Origin: CAZCPB01 sp044223975
GTDB lineage: Bacteria > Planctomycetota > Phycisphaerae > Phycisphaerales > UBA1924
Direction of reading: 5' to 3'
DNA length: 64,000 bases
Assembly (NCBI GenBank): GCA_044223975.1
Contig: JBGALI010000007.1
Coordinates: 124,001-188,000, forward strand
Shown: positions 52,031 to 60,792 of the stretch, piece by piece
Layout of the letters: each line of letters begins with the position of its first letter
Position numbering within the stretch: the stretch's first letter is position 1
Notes under the pieces: generated by a model
What the model saw: only the letters and a program-made list of their open reading frames with translations
Databases searched by the model: none
Told to the model about the DNA's origin: nothing
Made by a program: the position numbers and the translations under genes

Positions 52031-53026
52031 ATGCCCGAGCCCGAGACGATCCCGCCGGCCCCCCGTGCCCACGCCCAGCCGTCGGACGGGCCCGTTCTGC
52101 CCGAGGTAAAGCAGCACCTTGCGACCGCCGCCAAGCCCGTGATCGGTCGGGTGGTTTCAACGGCGCGTTGCACCGCCGGCCAGGGCAGCAAGGCCGCGTC
52201 GTTCGTGCGGCACGTTGCCATTGACGTCAGCGGTACCCCGCTCGGGGGGGCGATTCTCCCGGGCCAGAGCTTCGGGGTGATCCCGCCCGGCGTTGATGAC
52301 CGGGGCCTTTCCCACAAACTTCGCCTGTACTCCGTCGCATCCCCGACCGGCGGCGAGGACGGCACGGGCAACATCATCGCCACGACCGTCAAACGCACCA
52401 TTGATGAGCACAACGAGACGCACAAGCTCTTTCTTGGCGTCGCGAGCAACTACATCTGCGACCTTCACCCCGGCGACCCCGTCACGCTCACCGGCCCCAG
52501 CGGCAAGCGCTTCGTGCTGCCCGTCACCCCGGCACTCCACGACTATGTTTTCGTGGCGACCGGCACCGGCATCGCCCCGTTCCGCGGGATGATCACCGAC
52601 CTCCTTCGCGCCGGCGTGCCGTCGCGGATCACGCTCATCCTCGGCTCCGCGTACGCCTCGGACCTTCTCTATCACCACGACTTCCTCGACCTTCAGAAGA
52701 AGCACGCAAACTTTCGCTATCTCAGCGCCGTCAGCCGCGGAGTGCAGGACGACGGGCATGGGCCGATGTACGTGCAGGACCGATTCTCGGCGGACCACGG
52801 CGAGATGCGGTCCATCCTCGAGAGCCCGCGCACGCTGATCTACATGTGCGGCATCGCCGGGATGGAACTGGGGATCTTTCAGAAGCTTGCCGCGATGCTC
52901 AAGGGCGAGGCGTTGGAGCAGTACCTGGGCATCGACGCCGAGGCGAGCGATACTTCGGCGTGGACGCGGCGGATGATTCATCGCCAGGTTCGCCCGACGC
53001 GGCGAGTGTTCATCGAGGTCTATTGA
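52031..53026 (+). CDS. Ferredoxin-NADP+ reductase-like flavoprotein
   Basis: The 331-residue protein has the plant-type FNR sequence: FAD-binding KLRLYSVASP, the NADP-binding VFVATGTGIAPFRGM, IYMCGIAGMELGIF and the C-terminal aromatic VFIEVY. It would move electrons between NADP(H) and a ferredoxin or flavodoxin. No ferredoxin gene is nearby. The N-terminal 30 residues are Pro/Ala-rich. ATG at 52031 is preferred for the leaderless arrangement; a GTG two codons earlier is also in frame. Confidence 0.9.
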   Translation: MPEPETIPPAPRAHAQPSDGPVLPEVKQHLATAAKPVIGRVVSTARCTAGQGSKAASFVRHVAIDVSGTPLGGAILPGQSFGVIPPGVDDRGLSHKLRLYSVASPTGGEDGTGNIIATTVKRTIDEHNETHKLFLGVASNYICDLHPGDPVTLTGPSGKRFVLPVTPALHDYVFVATGTGIAPFRGMITDLLRAGVPSRITLILGSAYASDLLYHHDFLDLQKKHANFRYLSAVSRGVQDDGHGPMYVQDRFSADHGEMRSILESPRTLIYMCGIAGMELGIFQKLAAMLKGEALEQYLGIDAEASDTSAWTRRMIHRQVRPTRRVFIEVY

Positions 53027-53041
53027 CGTCGGTGCGAAGGC

Positions 53042-53114
53042 TCAGGCGGTCTGGGCCTGCCGATTCGGCAGTTGGCTCGGTGCGGCACCCGCATCCCCAG
53101 GCCTTACCGCCTGA
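53042..53114 (+). other. Structured RNA element after the flavoprotein gene
   Basis: A perfect 9-bp helix (TCAGGCGGT at 53042-53050 with ACCGCCTGA at 53106-53114) encloses a hairpin CTGCCG-att-CGGCAG (53057-53071) and a second short G/C-rich pairing. It begins 15 nt after the flavoprotein stop. It has no T run. It may protect a 3' end or act as a terminator. Confidence 0.4.
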
Positions 53115-53236
53115 ATCCCCGTCGGTTCAGCCGCCGAACTATGCAGGGCGGATCGCGTAATGAGGCACGGGTTACGCGGAACAACGGGGAACGCAGATTG
53201 CAGTCAAGAATGTCCAGGACACCGGAGCGCTAAGCC

Positions 53237-54094
53237 GTGAGCACGTTCACCAACAACGCGAAGACCGTCCTTCTGATGGGCGGGATGATGGGACTCTTCC
53301 TGGCCGTGGGGAGCATGTACGGCCAGCGAGGCATGATCATGGCGCTGGCGTTCGGCGGCGTCATGAACGTGGTCACGTGGTTTTTCTCTGACAAGATCGC
53401 CATCGCGTCCATGCGCGGCCACGAGGTTGGCCCGAACGATCCGGGGATCGCGGGTCAGCTCTACACGACCGTCGACAGGCTGCGCCAGCGGGCCGGGCTC
53501 CCCATGCCGCGGGTGTACATATGCCCGCACGAGGCGCCCAATGCTTTCGCGACCGGGCGCAACCCGAGCCACGCGGCGGTGGCGGTCACCGAGGGGGCCA
53601 TCCGGCTGCTCGACGATCACGAGCTTGAGGGAGTCCTCGCGCACGAGCTGGCGCACGTCAAGAACCGCGATACGCTGACGTCGTGCATCGCCGCGACCCT
53701 CGCGGGCGTGCTGGCGTTCATCGCGCAGTGGGGGATGTACCTCGGTGGCGGGCGGGACACGCGTGACAGCGGCAACCCCCTGATCACGCTGCTCACGTTC
53801 ATCATCGCCGCGGTGGGGGCGGCGATCATCAAGGCCATGATCAGCCGCTCGCGCGAATATGTCGCTGACGCGGACGGGGCCACGATCGCGGGGACTCCCC
53901 TCGGCCTGGCCTCGGCGCTGCGGAAGCTGGAGGTGTATTCCCAGCGCATCCCGCTCCACAACCCCAACCCCGCGATGAACAACCTCTTCATCATCGAGCC
54001 GCTGACGGGCAACTCGCTCCTGAGCCTGTTCGCGTCGCACCCTCCCACCGAGAAGCGGATCGAGGCGCTGATGGGCATGGCGAGGCAGGCGTAG
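53237..54094 (+). CDS. htpX: M48 metalloprotease HtpX
   Basis: The 285-residue inner-membrane protein has two N-terminal membrane helices, the zinc site HELAH in LAHELAHVKNRDT, the downstream metal-ligand Glu in SREYVADADGA, and two more membrane helices between them. HtpX degrades misfolded membrane proteins together with FtsH. Start is GTG with GGAG 9 nt upstream. It has an ordinary length for the family. Confidence 0.95.
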   Translation: MSTFTNNAKTVLLMGGMMGLFLAVGSMYGQRGMIMALAFGGVMNVVTWFFSDKIAIASMRGHEVGPNDPGIAGQLYTTVDRLRQRAGLPMPRVYICPHEAPNAFATGRNPSHAAVAVTEGAIRLLDDHELEGVLAHELAHVKNRDTLTSCIAATLAGVLAFIAQWGMYLGGGRDTRDSGNPLITLLTFIIAAVGAAIIKAMISRSREYVADADGATIAGTPLGLASALRKLEVYSQRIPLHNPNPAMNNLFIIEPLTGNSLLSLFASHPPTEKRIEALMGMARQA

Positions 54095-54115
54095 GGCTTT
54101 CCCGCGCGGCGGTGC

Positions 54116-54121
54116 CATAAT
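54116..54121 (+). promoter_or_regulatory. -10 box of leaderless SDR transcript
   Basis: CATAAT (five of six consensus positions), then 6 nt, then the ATG at 54128, with no ribosome-binding site. Confidence 0.5.
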
Positions 54122-54127
54122 CCGGTC

Positions 54128-54805
54128 ATGACCACCTACCTGATCACGGGAGCCAACCGCGGGCTCGGGCTCGAGTTCGCCCGCCAGCTTTCCAAGCGCA
54201 GCGGAGTCACGCTCGTCGGCACGGCGCGTGAGCCCGAGAAGGCGACCGAGCTTGCGCGGCTGGTCCACGAGGTCCTGCCCCTGGACGTGGCCGACCCCGC
54301 GAGCATTGGCTCGCTCGCCGAGCGGGTGAAGGACCGGCCGGTCGATGTGCTCATCAACAACGCGGGCGTGAGCGGCGAGGCCAAGAGCATCGAGAAACTC
54401 GGGGCCGAGGAGCTCGCCCGCGTCTTCATGGTCAACGCGTTCGGTCCGATGCTCGTGGTGCGGGCGCTGCTCAAGAACCTCCGCGCGGGGGCCAAGAAGA
54501 CCGTCTTCAGCATCACCAGCCAGTTGGGCTCGATCGCCAACAACAAGGGCGGCTCGACGTACTCGTACCGCGCGAGCAAGGCCGCGTTGAACCAGTTGAA
54601 CATGAGTCTGTCGAACGAGCTCAAGGGCGAGGGGTTTACGTGCGTGGTGGCGCACCCCGGCTGGGTGCGCACCGACATGGGCGGTCCTGAGGCCACGCTG
54701 GCGCCGGAAGAAAGCATCGCCGGGCTTCTCCGAATCATCGATGGGCTGAGGCCTCAGGATACGGGGAAGTTCTGCAACTATGACGGTGGAATGTTGCCGT
54801 GGTAA
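54128..54805 (+). CDS. Short-chain dehydrogenase/reductase
   Basis: The 225-residue protein is a classical SDR: cofactor motif TGANRGLGLEFA, NNAG at the expected place, and the catalytic set Ser (SITSQLGS), Tyr-x3-Lys (YRASK). It resembles the C-factor/carbonyl reductase subgroup. Substrate unknown. It seems to be a single-gene unit with a leaderless promoter just after htpX. Confidence 0.88.
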   Translation: MTTYLITGANRGLGLEFARQLSKRSGVTLVGTAREPEKATELARLVHEVLPLDVADPASIGSLAERVKDRPVDVLINNAGVSGEAKSIEKLGAEELARVFMVNAFGPMLVVRALLKNLRAGAKKTVFSITSQLGSIANNKGGSTYSYRASKAALNQLNMSLSNELKGEGFTCVVAHPGWVRTDMGGPEATLAPEESIAGLLRIIDGLRPQDTGKFCNYDGGMLPW

Positions 54806-54892
54806 CGGGCCGGACCGGGGCCATTGCAACTTGCACCGGCACGCGCGGCCGAATGATTCGGTATCATGCCCGCACCAGCCGGAGGATCGCCG

Positions 54893-55513
54893 ATGCCAGA
54901 CGATGTGGGTGTGACGGGCGGAGCCGAGAGTTCGCGCGGGTTTCCTCCCAGCGAGCCGCCGATGGACGAGCTTGCGCTGCACGAGCCGCCGGGGTGGCCC
55001 AAGGTGGTCGGCGTCATCAGCATCGTCTGGGGTTCGTTCTGGACGCTCTGCGGCGGCTGCGGTCTGGCGTGGCTGGCGATGATGCCCCAGTTCATGAAGG
55101 GCGCCGAGCAGCAGATGGGGGGCCCGATGCCGGACGTGATGAGACCCGGCCCCTTGCAGATGGCCGCCAGCGCCATCGGGATGCTCGGCCCGATCCTACT
55201 CATTGTTGCGGGGATCATGACCGCGTCTCGCAAGCCCGCCGGCCGCTCGCTGCACGTGGTCTACGCCGTCTTCTCAATCGTCATGGTGATCATCAGCACC
55301 TTGCTTGGTATCCGCCAGCAGATAGCCATCAAGGCTTGGGCGACAGCCAACTCCGCCGACAAGTGGGCTCAGCAGGCTGACTCTCCGATCGGAATGGTGA
55401 TCATGGTGCTCATGCTGGGCGTCGCCGCTGCCTGGCCGGTTTTCTGTTTGTGCTGGTTCGGCCTGGCCAAGAAGCGTCCCGAGCAGGGGTATTCAGAGCT
55501 GCAGGTCGTGTGA
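54893..55513 (+). CDS. Four-helix membrane protein of unknown function
   Basis: The 206-residue protein has a Pro/Glu-rich cytoplasmic N terminus and four hydrophobic segments (about 38-65, 92-112, 123-142 and 170-192). A short repeat of methionines (MMPQFMKGAEQQMGG) lies in the first loop. I recognise no family. GGAGG lies 7 nt before the ATG at 54893; an in-frame start nine codons earlier is weaker. A TATCAT box lies at 54862-54867. Confidence 0.65.
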   Translation: MPDDVGVTGGAESSRGFPPSEPPMDELALHEPPGWPKVVGVISIVWGSFWTLCGGCGLAWLAMMPQFMKGAEQQMGGPMPDVMRPGPLQMAASAIGMLGPILLIVAGIMTASRKPAGRSLHVVYAVFSIVMVIISTLLGIRQQIAIKAWATANSADKWAQQADSPIGMVIMVLMLGVAAAWPVFCLCWFGLAKKRPEQGYSELQVV

Positions 55514-55525
55514 GATGTGGGTGGG

Positions 55526-55531
55526 TATACT
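55526..55531 (+). promoter_or_regulatory. -10 box upstream of tRNA-Gly
   Basis: TATACT ends 10 nt before the tRNA 5' end, an expected distance for a tRNA promoter with a short leader. No clear -35 box is present. Confidence 0.45.
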
Positions 55532-55541
55532 GAAAGCGTTC

Positions 55542-55613
55542 GCGGGCGTAGTTCAGTGGTAGAACGTCGCGTTCCCAACGCGAAAGTCAGGGGTTCGAGC
55601 CCCCTCGCCCGCT
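55542..55613 (+). tRNA. tRNA-Gly (anticodon CCC)
   Basis: The 72-nt sequence folds as a complete cloverleaf: acceptor GCGGGCG with CGCCCGC, a D arm with TTCAGTGGTAGAA, an anticodon stem TCGCG/CGCGA with loop TTCCCAA (anticodon CCC, codon GGG), and a T arm with GGGGTTCGAGCCCC. The discriminator base is T and CCA is not encoded. It is the only RNA gene found in the window. Confidence 0.96.
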
Positions 55614-55724
55614 GTGTCCGATGAAGGCTGGCCGGTCGCCGAAGGGCTCGACCTGGGTCGCCCTGCGAACAGCAATGAAAGCGAGCCGATGGGAGTTCTC
55701 CGGCCCGGCGGGTTCACGCGGCCA

Positions 55725-58700
55725 TCACGCCGAGATTGCGGGCGAAGGGATGCCGGCAAGCTTGCGTTCGGCCTGCTGGACGTCCACGCGCGGCAGCGTT
55801 ACGGCCCCCGGGCGCGAGAACCGGGCCCGATGATCCATGTAACGTCCCAACGACCGCACCGCCTGGTCGGCGAAGCGAATCACCGGGATGCGCCGCTCGC
55901 GGAGCAGTCGCACGAGGGATTCGAACCGCGGCCCCGAGTCGATTACGGCGACGATCGGCTTGTCGAAAGTGTTCGCCAGGCGGTGCAGCACGTCGGCGAG
56001 TGACTCGCGTTCCTGAAGCTCTTCCGGTGTGGTGGCCAGCGCCGGCGTGAGCGGCACTGCCGAAACCAGCATTGCGTCAATGGCCGGGCACTCGAGCATG
56101 GCGCGGGCGGCGCCTTCGTAGGCCGCCTCGCCCGCCATCGGCGTCAGATCGAGCGGGTTGCGCACGTTGACGAGCCCGGTCAGCTTGTTCTGCTCGAGCA
56201 CCGTCGCAATCGCTCGGACCGTCGGTTCGGGCAGCGCCGGAAGCTGGACCTCGTACCGCGCCCCCCGGACGCGGTCTGCGATGCCCACGGCCTCGAACCC
56301 CGCGTTGGAGATTGCACCTAGTTCCGTGCCGCGGATCGGACGGTCGTGGAGCGCCGCCGACATCTCGATGATCTGCTCGAACTCCGCGAACGAGTCGGTG
56401 ACCAGGGCCCCGGCGCTCGTGGCCCCTGCCTCGCAGATGTCGTAGTCGCCGGCGACCGACGCGGTGTGGCCAGCCGCGGCGTCGCGTCCCTGGTCGGTTC
56501 GGCCGGCCTTGTAGAACACAACGGTCTTGCCGTTGCCGGCGATCTTCCGGACCGCCTGCAGCATGTCGAGCCCGTCGAGGTCGTTGAAGCCCTCGACGTA
56601 CACACCGATCGTGTGGATGTCCGCTCGATCGCCCACTGCACGCACCATGTCGGCGATCGTGAGGTCCGCCTGGTTGCCGATGGAGACCGTCAGCATGGGG
56701 TCGAGCGTCTCGAGGTTGCTCATGCGGCTGACGATGAACGCCCCGCTCTGCGACAGCAGGGCCACGCCGCGCCCGGGGGCATCGCGCCGCTTGTCGATCT
56801 TGCTGTCGGGAATGAAGAAGGTGTCGTACTTCCCCGGGCGCGACTGCACACCCAGGCAGTTGGGGCCCAGGAGCACCGGCCCGCCGCCCGGGGTAGCTCG
56901 CCCGCGTGCGAGCGCTTCACGCACCCGGCGCGGGATGTCGCGGCTGTCGCTGGTTTCCCCGGCCCCGCCGGGGATCACGATCGCCGAACGCACCTTGCCC
57001 GAGGTCACGCACTCGTCCACGATCTCGGGGAGTTGCCCCGCCGACGCGGCGATGACGAGCAGATCCGTAACTCCCGGGAGCGCCGAGATGGCGGGCACGC
57101 ACTCCACGCCGTCGATCCGGTCCTGACCTTCCTTAATGACGCGGAGCCGCGACCGATCGAACCCGCACGCCAAGATGTTGTTCAGGATGATGCGCCCGAA
57201 GTTCTGCCCCTTGACCGAGACCCCGAGCACGGCGATTGATCCGGGCTCGAGCATGTGCCGGATGTGCTCGATCGGGCGGGCCCGCGGGCGTGGCGTCGCG
57301 GGAGCGAGCCGCCCGCGCCCGTCCAGCGGCACCATGTGCTGACGGCGGAACGCGAACGGGTTGACCTCCAGCTCGCTCACGTCGGGCCCCGCCTCCCCGC
57401 GATCGACGCAGAAGCGGCGGGCCAGCGCGATGAACGCACGGAAGCAGCGCAGGAGCTCGCCGTCGGAGACGATCCGGCGGTGCCCCCGGGCCTGGCCCGA
57501 GATCATCTCGTAGGCGGCGGTGTGCCTGAACTGCTCGAAGAAGTCTTCGGCCGTTGTTTCGGTCGCGACGGCCTTGGCCACCGCCACGCCGGGGCGCATG
57601 GCGCGGGCCAGGTACTCGGTGTCGACTCCGCCGAGCCCCGCGGCCACCACCGGGCCGAACTCGCGCGTCGCGCGGATGCCGACGAACAACTCCTCGCCCA
57701 GACCCTGCCCGCCGCGCTCGACGAATTCCACTACGAGGACCCCGTCGACGCGTGCGCCGTGCCCGCGGTGCAGGGCGATGAGCCGGTCGATTTCACGCTT
57801 CACGGTCTCGTACCGCTTGGCGCAGAAGACCACGCCCTTGGCGTCGGACTTGTGCACGACGTCCGGCGAGACGATCTTCAGGACCACCTGCTCACCGGGG
57901 AACAGCGCGAGGGCCTCGTCGGAGATCAGGCTGTCGACGCCAAGAAAGACGTGCTGCGGTGGCGAGATCGCGCCCACGAACTGCACGATCTGGTAGACCT
58001 CGTGCTCGTGGAGCTGGCGGCGGCCGGACTCGTAAACCTCGGCCAGGAGCCGCTCGACCGCGTGGGCCTCGGCCCCGGAGAGATGATCGTCCGCCTGCGT
58101 CCCGTCAAACGCGGGCCCGCCGGTCGTGTCGGGCGACTCGAGCTGCTCAGGTCCCAGCGTGTCCACCCAGTGGCGGACCGCCCTTGACGACCCTCCGCGG
58201 TCCAGTCCCCGGAGGTACGCGGCTGCCGCGCCGCGACCGATCCTCAGGGCGCGCCGATTCGCCTCGATCACCTTGTCGCCCTTGTCGGTGAACATCTCGG
58301 CGACGGACCTCTCCAGTTCTTCGGGCTCCAGTCCGAGGAACATCGAGGCGGCGCCGAGCATGACGATGTTGCTCGACCGCGCCGACCCGGCGCCACGCGC
58401 CAGCCGTTCGGCGTCCACGACCACGTGGCGCGGCAGCGCGGAGATGCGGTCGATGACCTGCTCCACCGGGGGGTAGTTTCCGATGTTGACGAACGCGTTG
58501 CTCGACGCAACGACGACTCCGTCGGGGCCCATCATGTGGACGTAGCGCAGCGCCTCGAGCGGCTCGACGGCGATGAGGAGGTCGACGCGCCCGACCGGGA
58601 TCAAGTCCGAGTGGATCGGATCGTCGCCGAGGCGCAGGTGCGACTGCACCGCGCCGCCGCGCTGGCTCATCCCGTGCACCTCGGCCTGCTTGACGTGCAT

Positions 58701-58790
58701 CCCGCGCTGCACCGCGGCGCCCGAGATCGCCTTGGCGATCGAAAGAATGCCCTGGCCGCCCACGCCCGCCATGATGATGTTCTGCTGCAC
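55725..58790 (-). CDS. Three-domain fusion: IorB + ADP-forming acyl-CoA synthetase (beta and alpha)
   Basis: The 1021-residue protein joins three normally separate units. Residues 1-200 are an IorB/PFOR-gamma domain (MAGVGGQGILSIAKAI, EVHGMSQRGG). Residues about 237-500 are the ATP-grasp beta subunit of ADP-forming acyl-CoA synthetase (VVLKIVSPDVVHKSDAKGV, closing ELEVNPFAF). Residues about 507-960 are the alpha subunit, with a CoA-binding fold (GPNCLGV, LSQSGAF) and the phospho-His loop GHTASVAGDYD (His775). In archaea these domains lie on separate IorB, AcdB and AcdA chains. The fusion should oxidise 2-oxoacids with IorA to acyl-CoA and make ATP from it. IorA is encoded 40 bp upstream on the same strand. 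GTG start. Confidence 0.88.
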   Translation of the reverse strand: MQQNIIMAGVGGQGILSIAKAISGAAVQRGMHVKQAEVHGMSQRGGAVQSHLRLGDDPIHSDLIPVGRVDLLIAVEPLEALRYVHMMGPDGVVVASSNAFVNIGNYPPVEQVIDRISALPRHVVVDAERLARGAGSARSSNIVMLGAASMFLGLEPEELERSVAEMFTDKGDKVIEANRRALRIGRGAAAAYLRGLDRGGSSRAVRHWVDTLGPEQLESPDTTGGPAFDGTQADDHLSGAEAHAVERLLAEVYESGRRQLHEHEVYQIVQFVGAISPPQHVFLGVDSLISDEALALFPGEQVVLKIVSPDVVHKSDAKGVVFCAKRYETVKREIDRLIALHRGHGARVDGVLVVEFVERGGQGLGEELFVGIRATREFGPVVAAGLGGVDTEYLARAMRPGVAVAKAVATETTAEDFFEQFRHTAAYEMISGQARGHRRIVSDGELLRCFRAFIALARRFCVDRGEAGPDVSELEVNPFAFRRQHMVPLDGRGRLAPATPRPRARPIEHIRHMLEPGSIAVLGVSVKGQNFGRIILNNILACGFDRSRLRVIKEGQDRIDGVECVPAISALPGVTDLLVIAASAGQLPEIVDECVTSGKVRSAIVIPGGAGETSDSRDIPRRVREALARGRATPGGGPVLLGPNCLGVQSRPGKYDTFFIPDSKIDKRRDAPGRGVALLSQSGAFIVSRMSNLETLDPMLTVSIGNQADLTIADMVRAVGDRADIHTIGVYVEGFNDLDGLDMLQAVRKIAGNGKTVVFYKAGRTDQGRDAAAGHTASVAGDYDICEAGATSAGALVTDSFAEFEQIIEMSAALHDRPIRGTELGAISNAGFEAVGIADRVRGARYEVQLPALPEPTVRAIATVLEQNKLTGLVNVRNPLDLTPMAGEAAYEGAARAMLECPAIDAMLVSAVPLTPALATTPEELQERESLADVLHRLANTFDKPIVAVIDSGPRFESLVRLLRERRIPVIRFADQAVRSLGRYMDHRARFSRPGAVTLPRVDVQQAERKLAGIPSPAISA

Positions 58791-58830
58791 GGCGTACCCC
58801 CGCCTGACAACCCGCCCTCCAACCCGCCCG

Positions 58831-60528
58831 TCAATCCGCCTGGCGCGCGTGAACCGTCAGCGGCGTGCACGAGCACCCCGCGCCGCACGACGGCGCAGGC
58901 TCCCGCCCCTTGGCCTGACGCTTCACGTGAATGCAGGCCCGTCGCGGTACGATCACGCTCAGGCCGCGGTGCTCGATCTCCCGCCGGATCAGCGCCACGT
59001 TCGCGTCGTGATTCTTCGGGAGCGGCTCGATGACGTGAAGATGTTCCGGGCTGACCCCCAGCCCGCGGATCACGTCGATCAGACGCTCTCCGCACGACAT
59101 CGATTCCTGCGTCCCCGTCATCCCGACCGTCGCGTTGTCGAGCACGAAGACCGTCATGTTCGCGTTGGCGTGCGCGGCACCGATCAGCGGGGTCATGCCG
59201 GAGTGCGCGAACGTCGAGTCGCCGATGGTGCAGATCACGGGGTGGACCCCCGCCTGCGCCGCCCCGTGCGCCATCGCGATCGAGGCCCCCATGTCCACGC
59301 AGGAGTGCACCGCGCGGAACGGCGGCGCCACTCCAAGCGCGTAGCACCCGATGTCGCTGAACATGTACGCGTTGCCCAGCGGCGCCCCGGCCTCGACGAT
59401 GGCGCGGAAGCTGTCGGCGTGCGGGCAGCCCTTGCACAGCTGCGGGGGACGCGCGGCCAGGCCCTGCAGCGGCTGGGCTGCGCCGACGAACGGAACGCCC
59501 AGCGCGGCGCTCACGCTGTCGGGGGTCAGTTCACCGTCGGGCGGCAGGTCTCCGCTGAGTCTCCCCTTGATGACCTTGCCCGGGAGGCCCAGGAGCCCGT
59601 TCAATCGCCGCTCGATGAACGGGTACCCATCCTCAAACACGAACACCTCGTCGCAATGCTCGACGAGCTTGCGGATGTGCGCCACCGGGAGCGGGTAACG
59701 GCCGATGTGCAGCACGGAATCATCATCCGAGTCGCCGACGGCCTCGGCCACGTAGTTCTGCGCGATGCCCGCGGTGATGATGCCGCGCCTGCCCGACAAC
59801 CGCAGCCAGTTCGACGGCGAATCCTCGGAATCTCGGAGCAGCCTGGGCTGCAGGTCCAGCAGCCGCCGGTACCGGCGCCGCGCGTTGGTCGGGACCAGGA
59901 CCCAGTCGTTGGGATCGGGGCGCGGGTACTCGGCGGGAGCGTGCCCGTTCAGCACCCGGGGGTCCGGCGCGTCGCCCTCCTGACCTCCACGGAGCACCAC
60001 GTTGGCGCGGCTGTGACACAATCGCGTCACCATCCGCACCATCACCGGAAGCCCGACTTTCTCCGAGTATTCGAACGCCTCGTGCACCTGGTCGTACGTC
60101 TGCTGCTGCGTGCCGGGCTCGAAGAGAGGGAGCTGGGCAAACTCGTGGTAGTAGCGGGTGTCCTGCTCGTTCTGCGACGAGTGCATTCCCGGGTCGTCCG
60201 CGACGATGAGCACCAAGCCCGCGTTGACCCCGGTGACCGCTGAACTCATGAACGGGTCGGCGGCCACGTTGAGGCCGACGTGCTTCATGCTCACGAGCGC
60301 ACGCTTGCCGGCGTACGACATGCCGAGGGCTTCCTCGTACGCGACCTTTTCGTTGGCGGACCACAGCGCGCTGATGCCCGCCGAGGCTCCCACGCTTCGC
60401 ACGTGCTCCTCGATGTACTCGAAGATCTCGGTCGCCGGCGTTCCCGGGTAGGAGAACGCGCCGCCTATCCCGGCATCTATTGCCGCGCGGGCCGCGGCCT
60501 CATCGCCCAGGAGCAGTTCGCGGTTCAC
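58831..60528 (-). CDS. iorA: Indolepyruvate oxidoreductase alpha subunit (IorA), without ferredoxin domain
   Basis: The 565-residue protein has the IorA layout: N-terminal pyrimidine-binding part (FSYPGTPATEIFEYIEEH; VSMKHVGLNVAADPFMSS) and C-terminal TPP-pyrophosphate part (CKGCPHADSFRAI, TIGDSTFAHSGMTPLIGA). With thiamine diphosphate it decarboxylates aryl-2-oxoacids. Archaeal IorA ends in a two-cluster 4Fe-4S domain; here the sequence stops soon after RRACIHVK, and only four cysteines remain (about 532, 548, 552, 554, the last three in SCGAGCSC). GTG start with GGAG 8 nt upstream. It is the first gene of the two-gene unit. Confidence 0.9.
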   Translation of the reverse strand: MNRELLLGDEAAARAAIDAGIGGAFSYPGTPATEIFEYIEEHVRSVGASAGISALWSANEKVAYEEALGMSYAGKRALVSMKHVGLNVAADPFMSSAVTGVNAGLVLIVADDPGMHSSQNEQDTRYYHEFAQLPLFEPGTQQQTYDQVHEAFEYSEKVGLPVMVRMVTRLCHSRANVVLRGGQEGDAPDPRVLNGHAPAEYPRPDPNDWVLVPTNARRRYRRLLDLQPRLLRDSEDSPSNWLRLSGRRGIITAGIAQNYVAEAVGDSDDDSVLHIGRYPLPVAHIRKLVEHCDEVFVFEDGYPFIERRLNGLLGLPGKVIKGRLSGDLPPDGELTPDSVSAALGVPFVGAAQPLQGLAARPPQLCKGCPHADSFRAIVEAGAPLGNAYMFSDIGCYALGVAPPFRAVHSCVDMGASIAMAHGAAQAGVHPVICTIGDSTFAHSGMTPLIGAAHANANMTVFVLDNATVGMTGTQESMSCGERLIDVIRGLGVSPEHLHVIEPLPKNHDANVALIRREIEHRGLSVIVPRRACIHVKRQAKGREPAPSCGAGCSCTPLTVHARQAD

Positions 60529-60792
60529 GGCATCATCTCCGCAGACCCCTTGCGTCGGGTGTCGCTGCGCTCAACGGTAGTGCGCTCCCCAGACGTTCCC
60601 GAGGCATGGGGCCTGGCCCGGCGGTGGGTCAGCGCCAGTGTAATCCCTTGGAATTCAGCCCGGGCGGCTGAGGTAGTCGCCGCAATTCCTTCACCTTGAA
60701 GCTCCGCTCTGGATTGGGGCCATTCCCGTGTCGATGGCTCCGTGCCAGGCCGCCCACCGGGGGGATTGGCGGCAGGCGCACGGAATCGCCAA

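Noticed and set aside
51562..52224. 220-codon plus-strand frame starting at a GTG with a strong GGAGG ribosome-binding site after ftsI
   Set aside because: The translation is Arg/Gly/Ala-rich without a recognisable domain and runs antisense through the DUF5989 gene into the flavoprotein. The ribosome-binding site may be chance or a relic of a lost downstream dcw gene.
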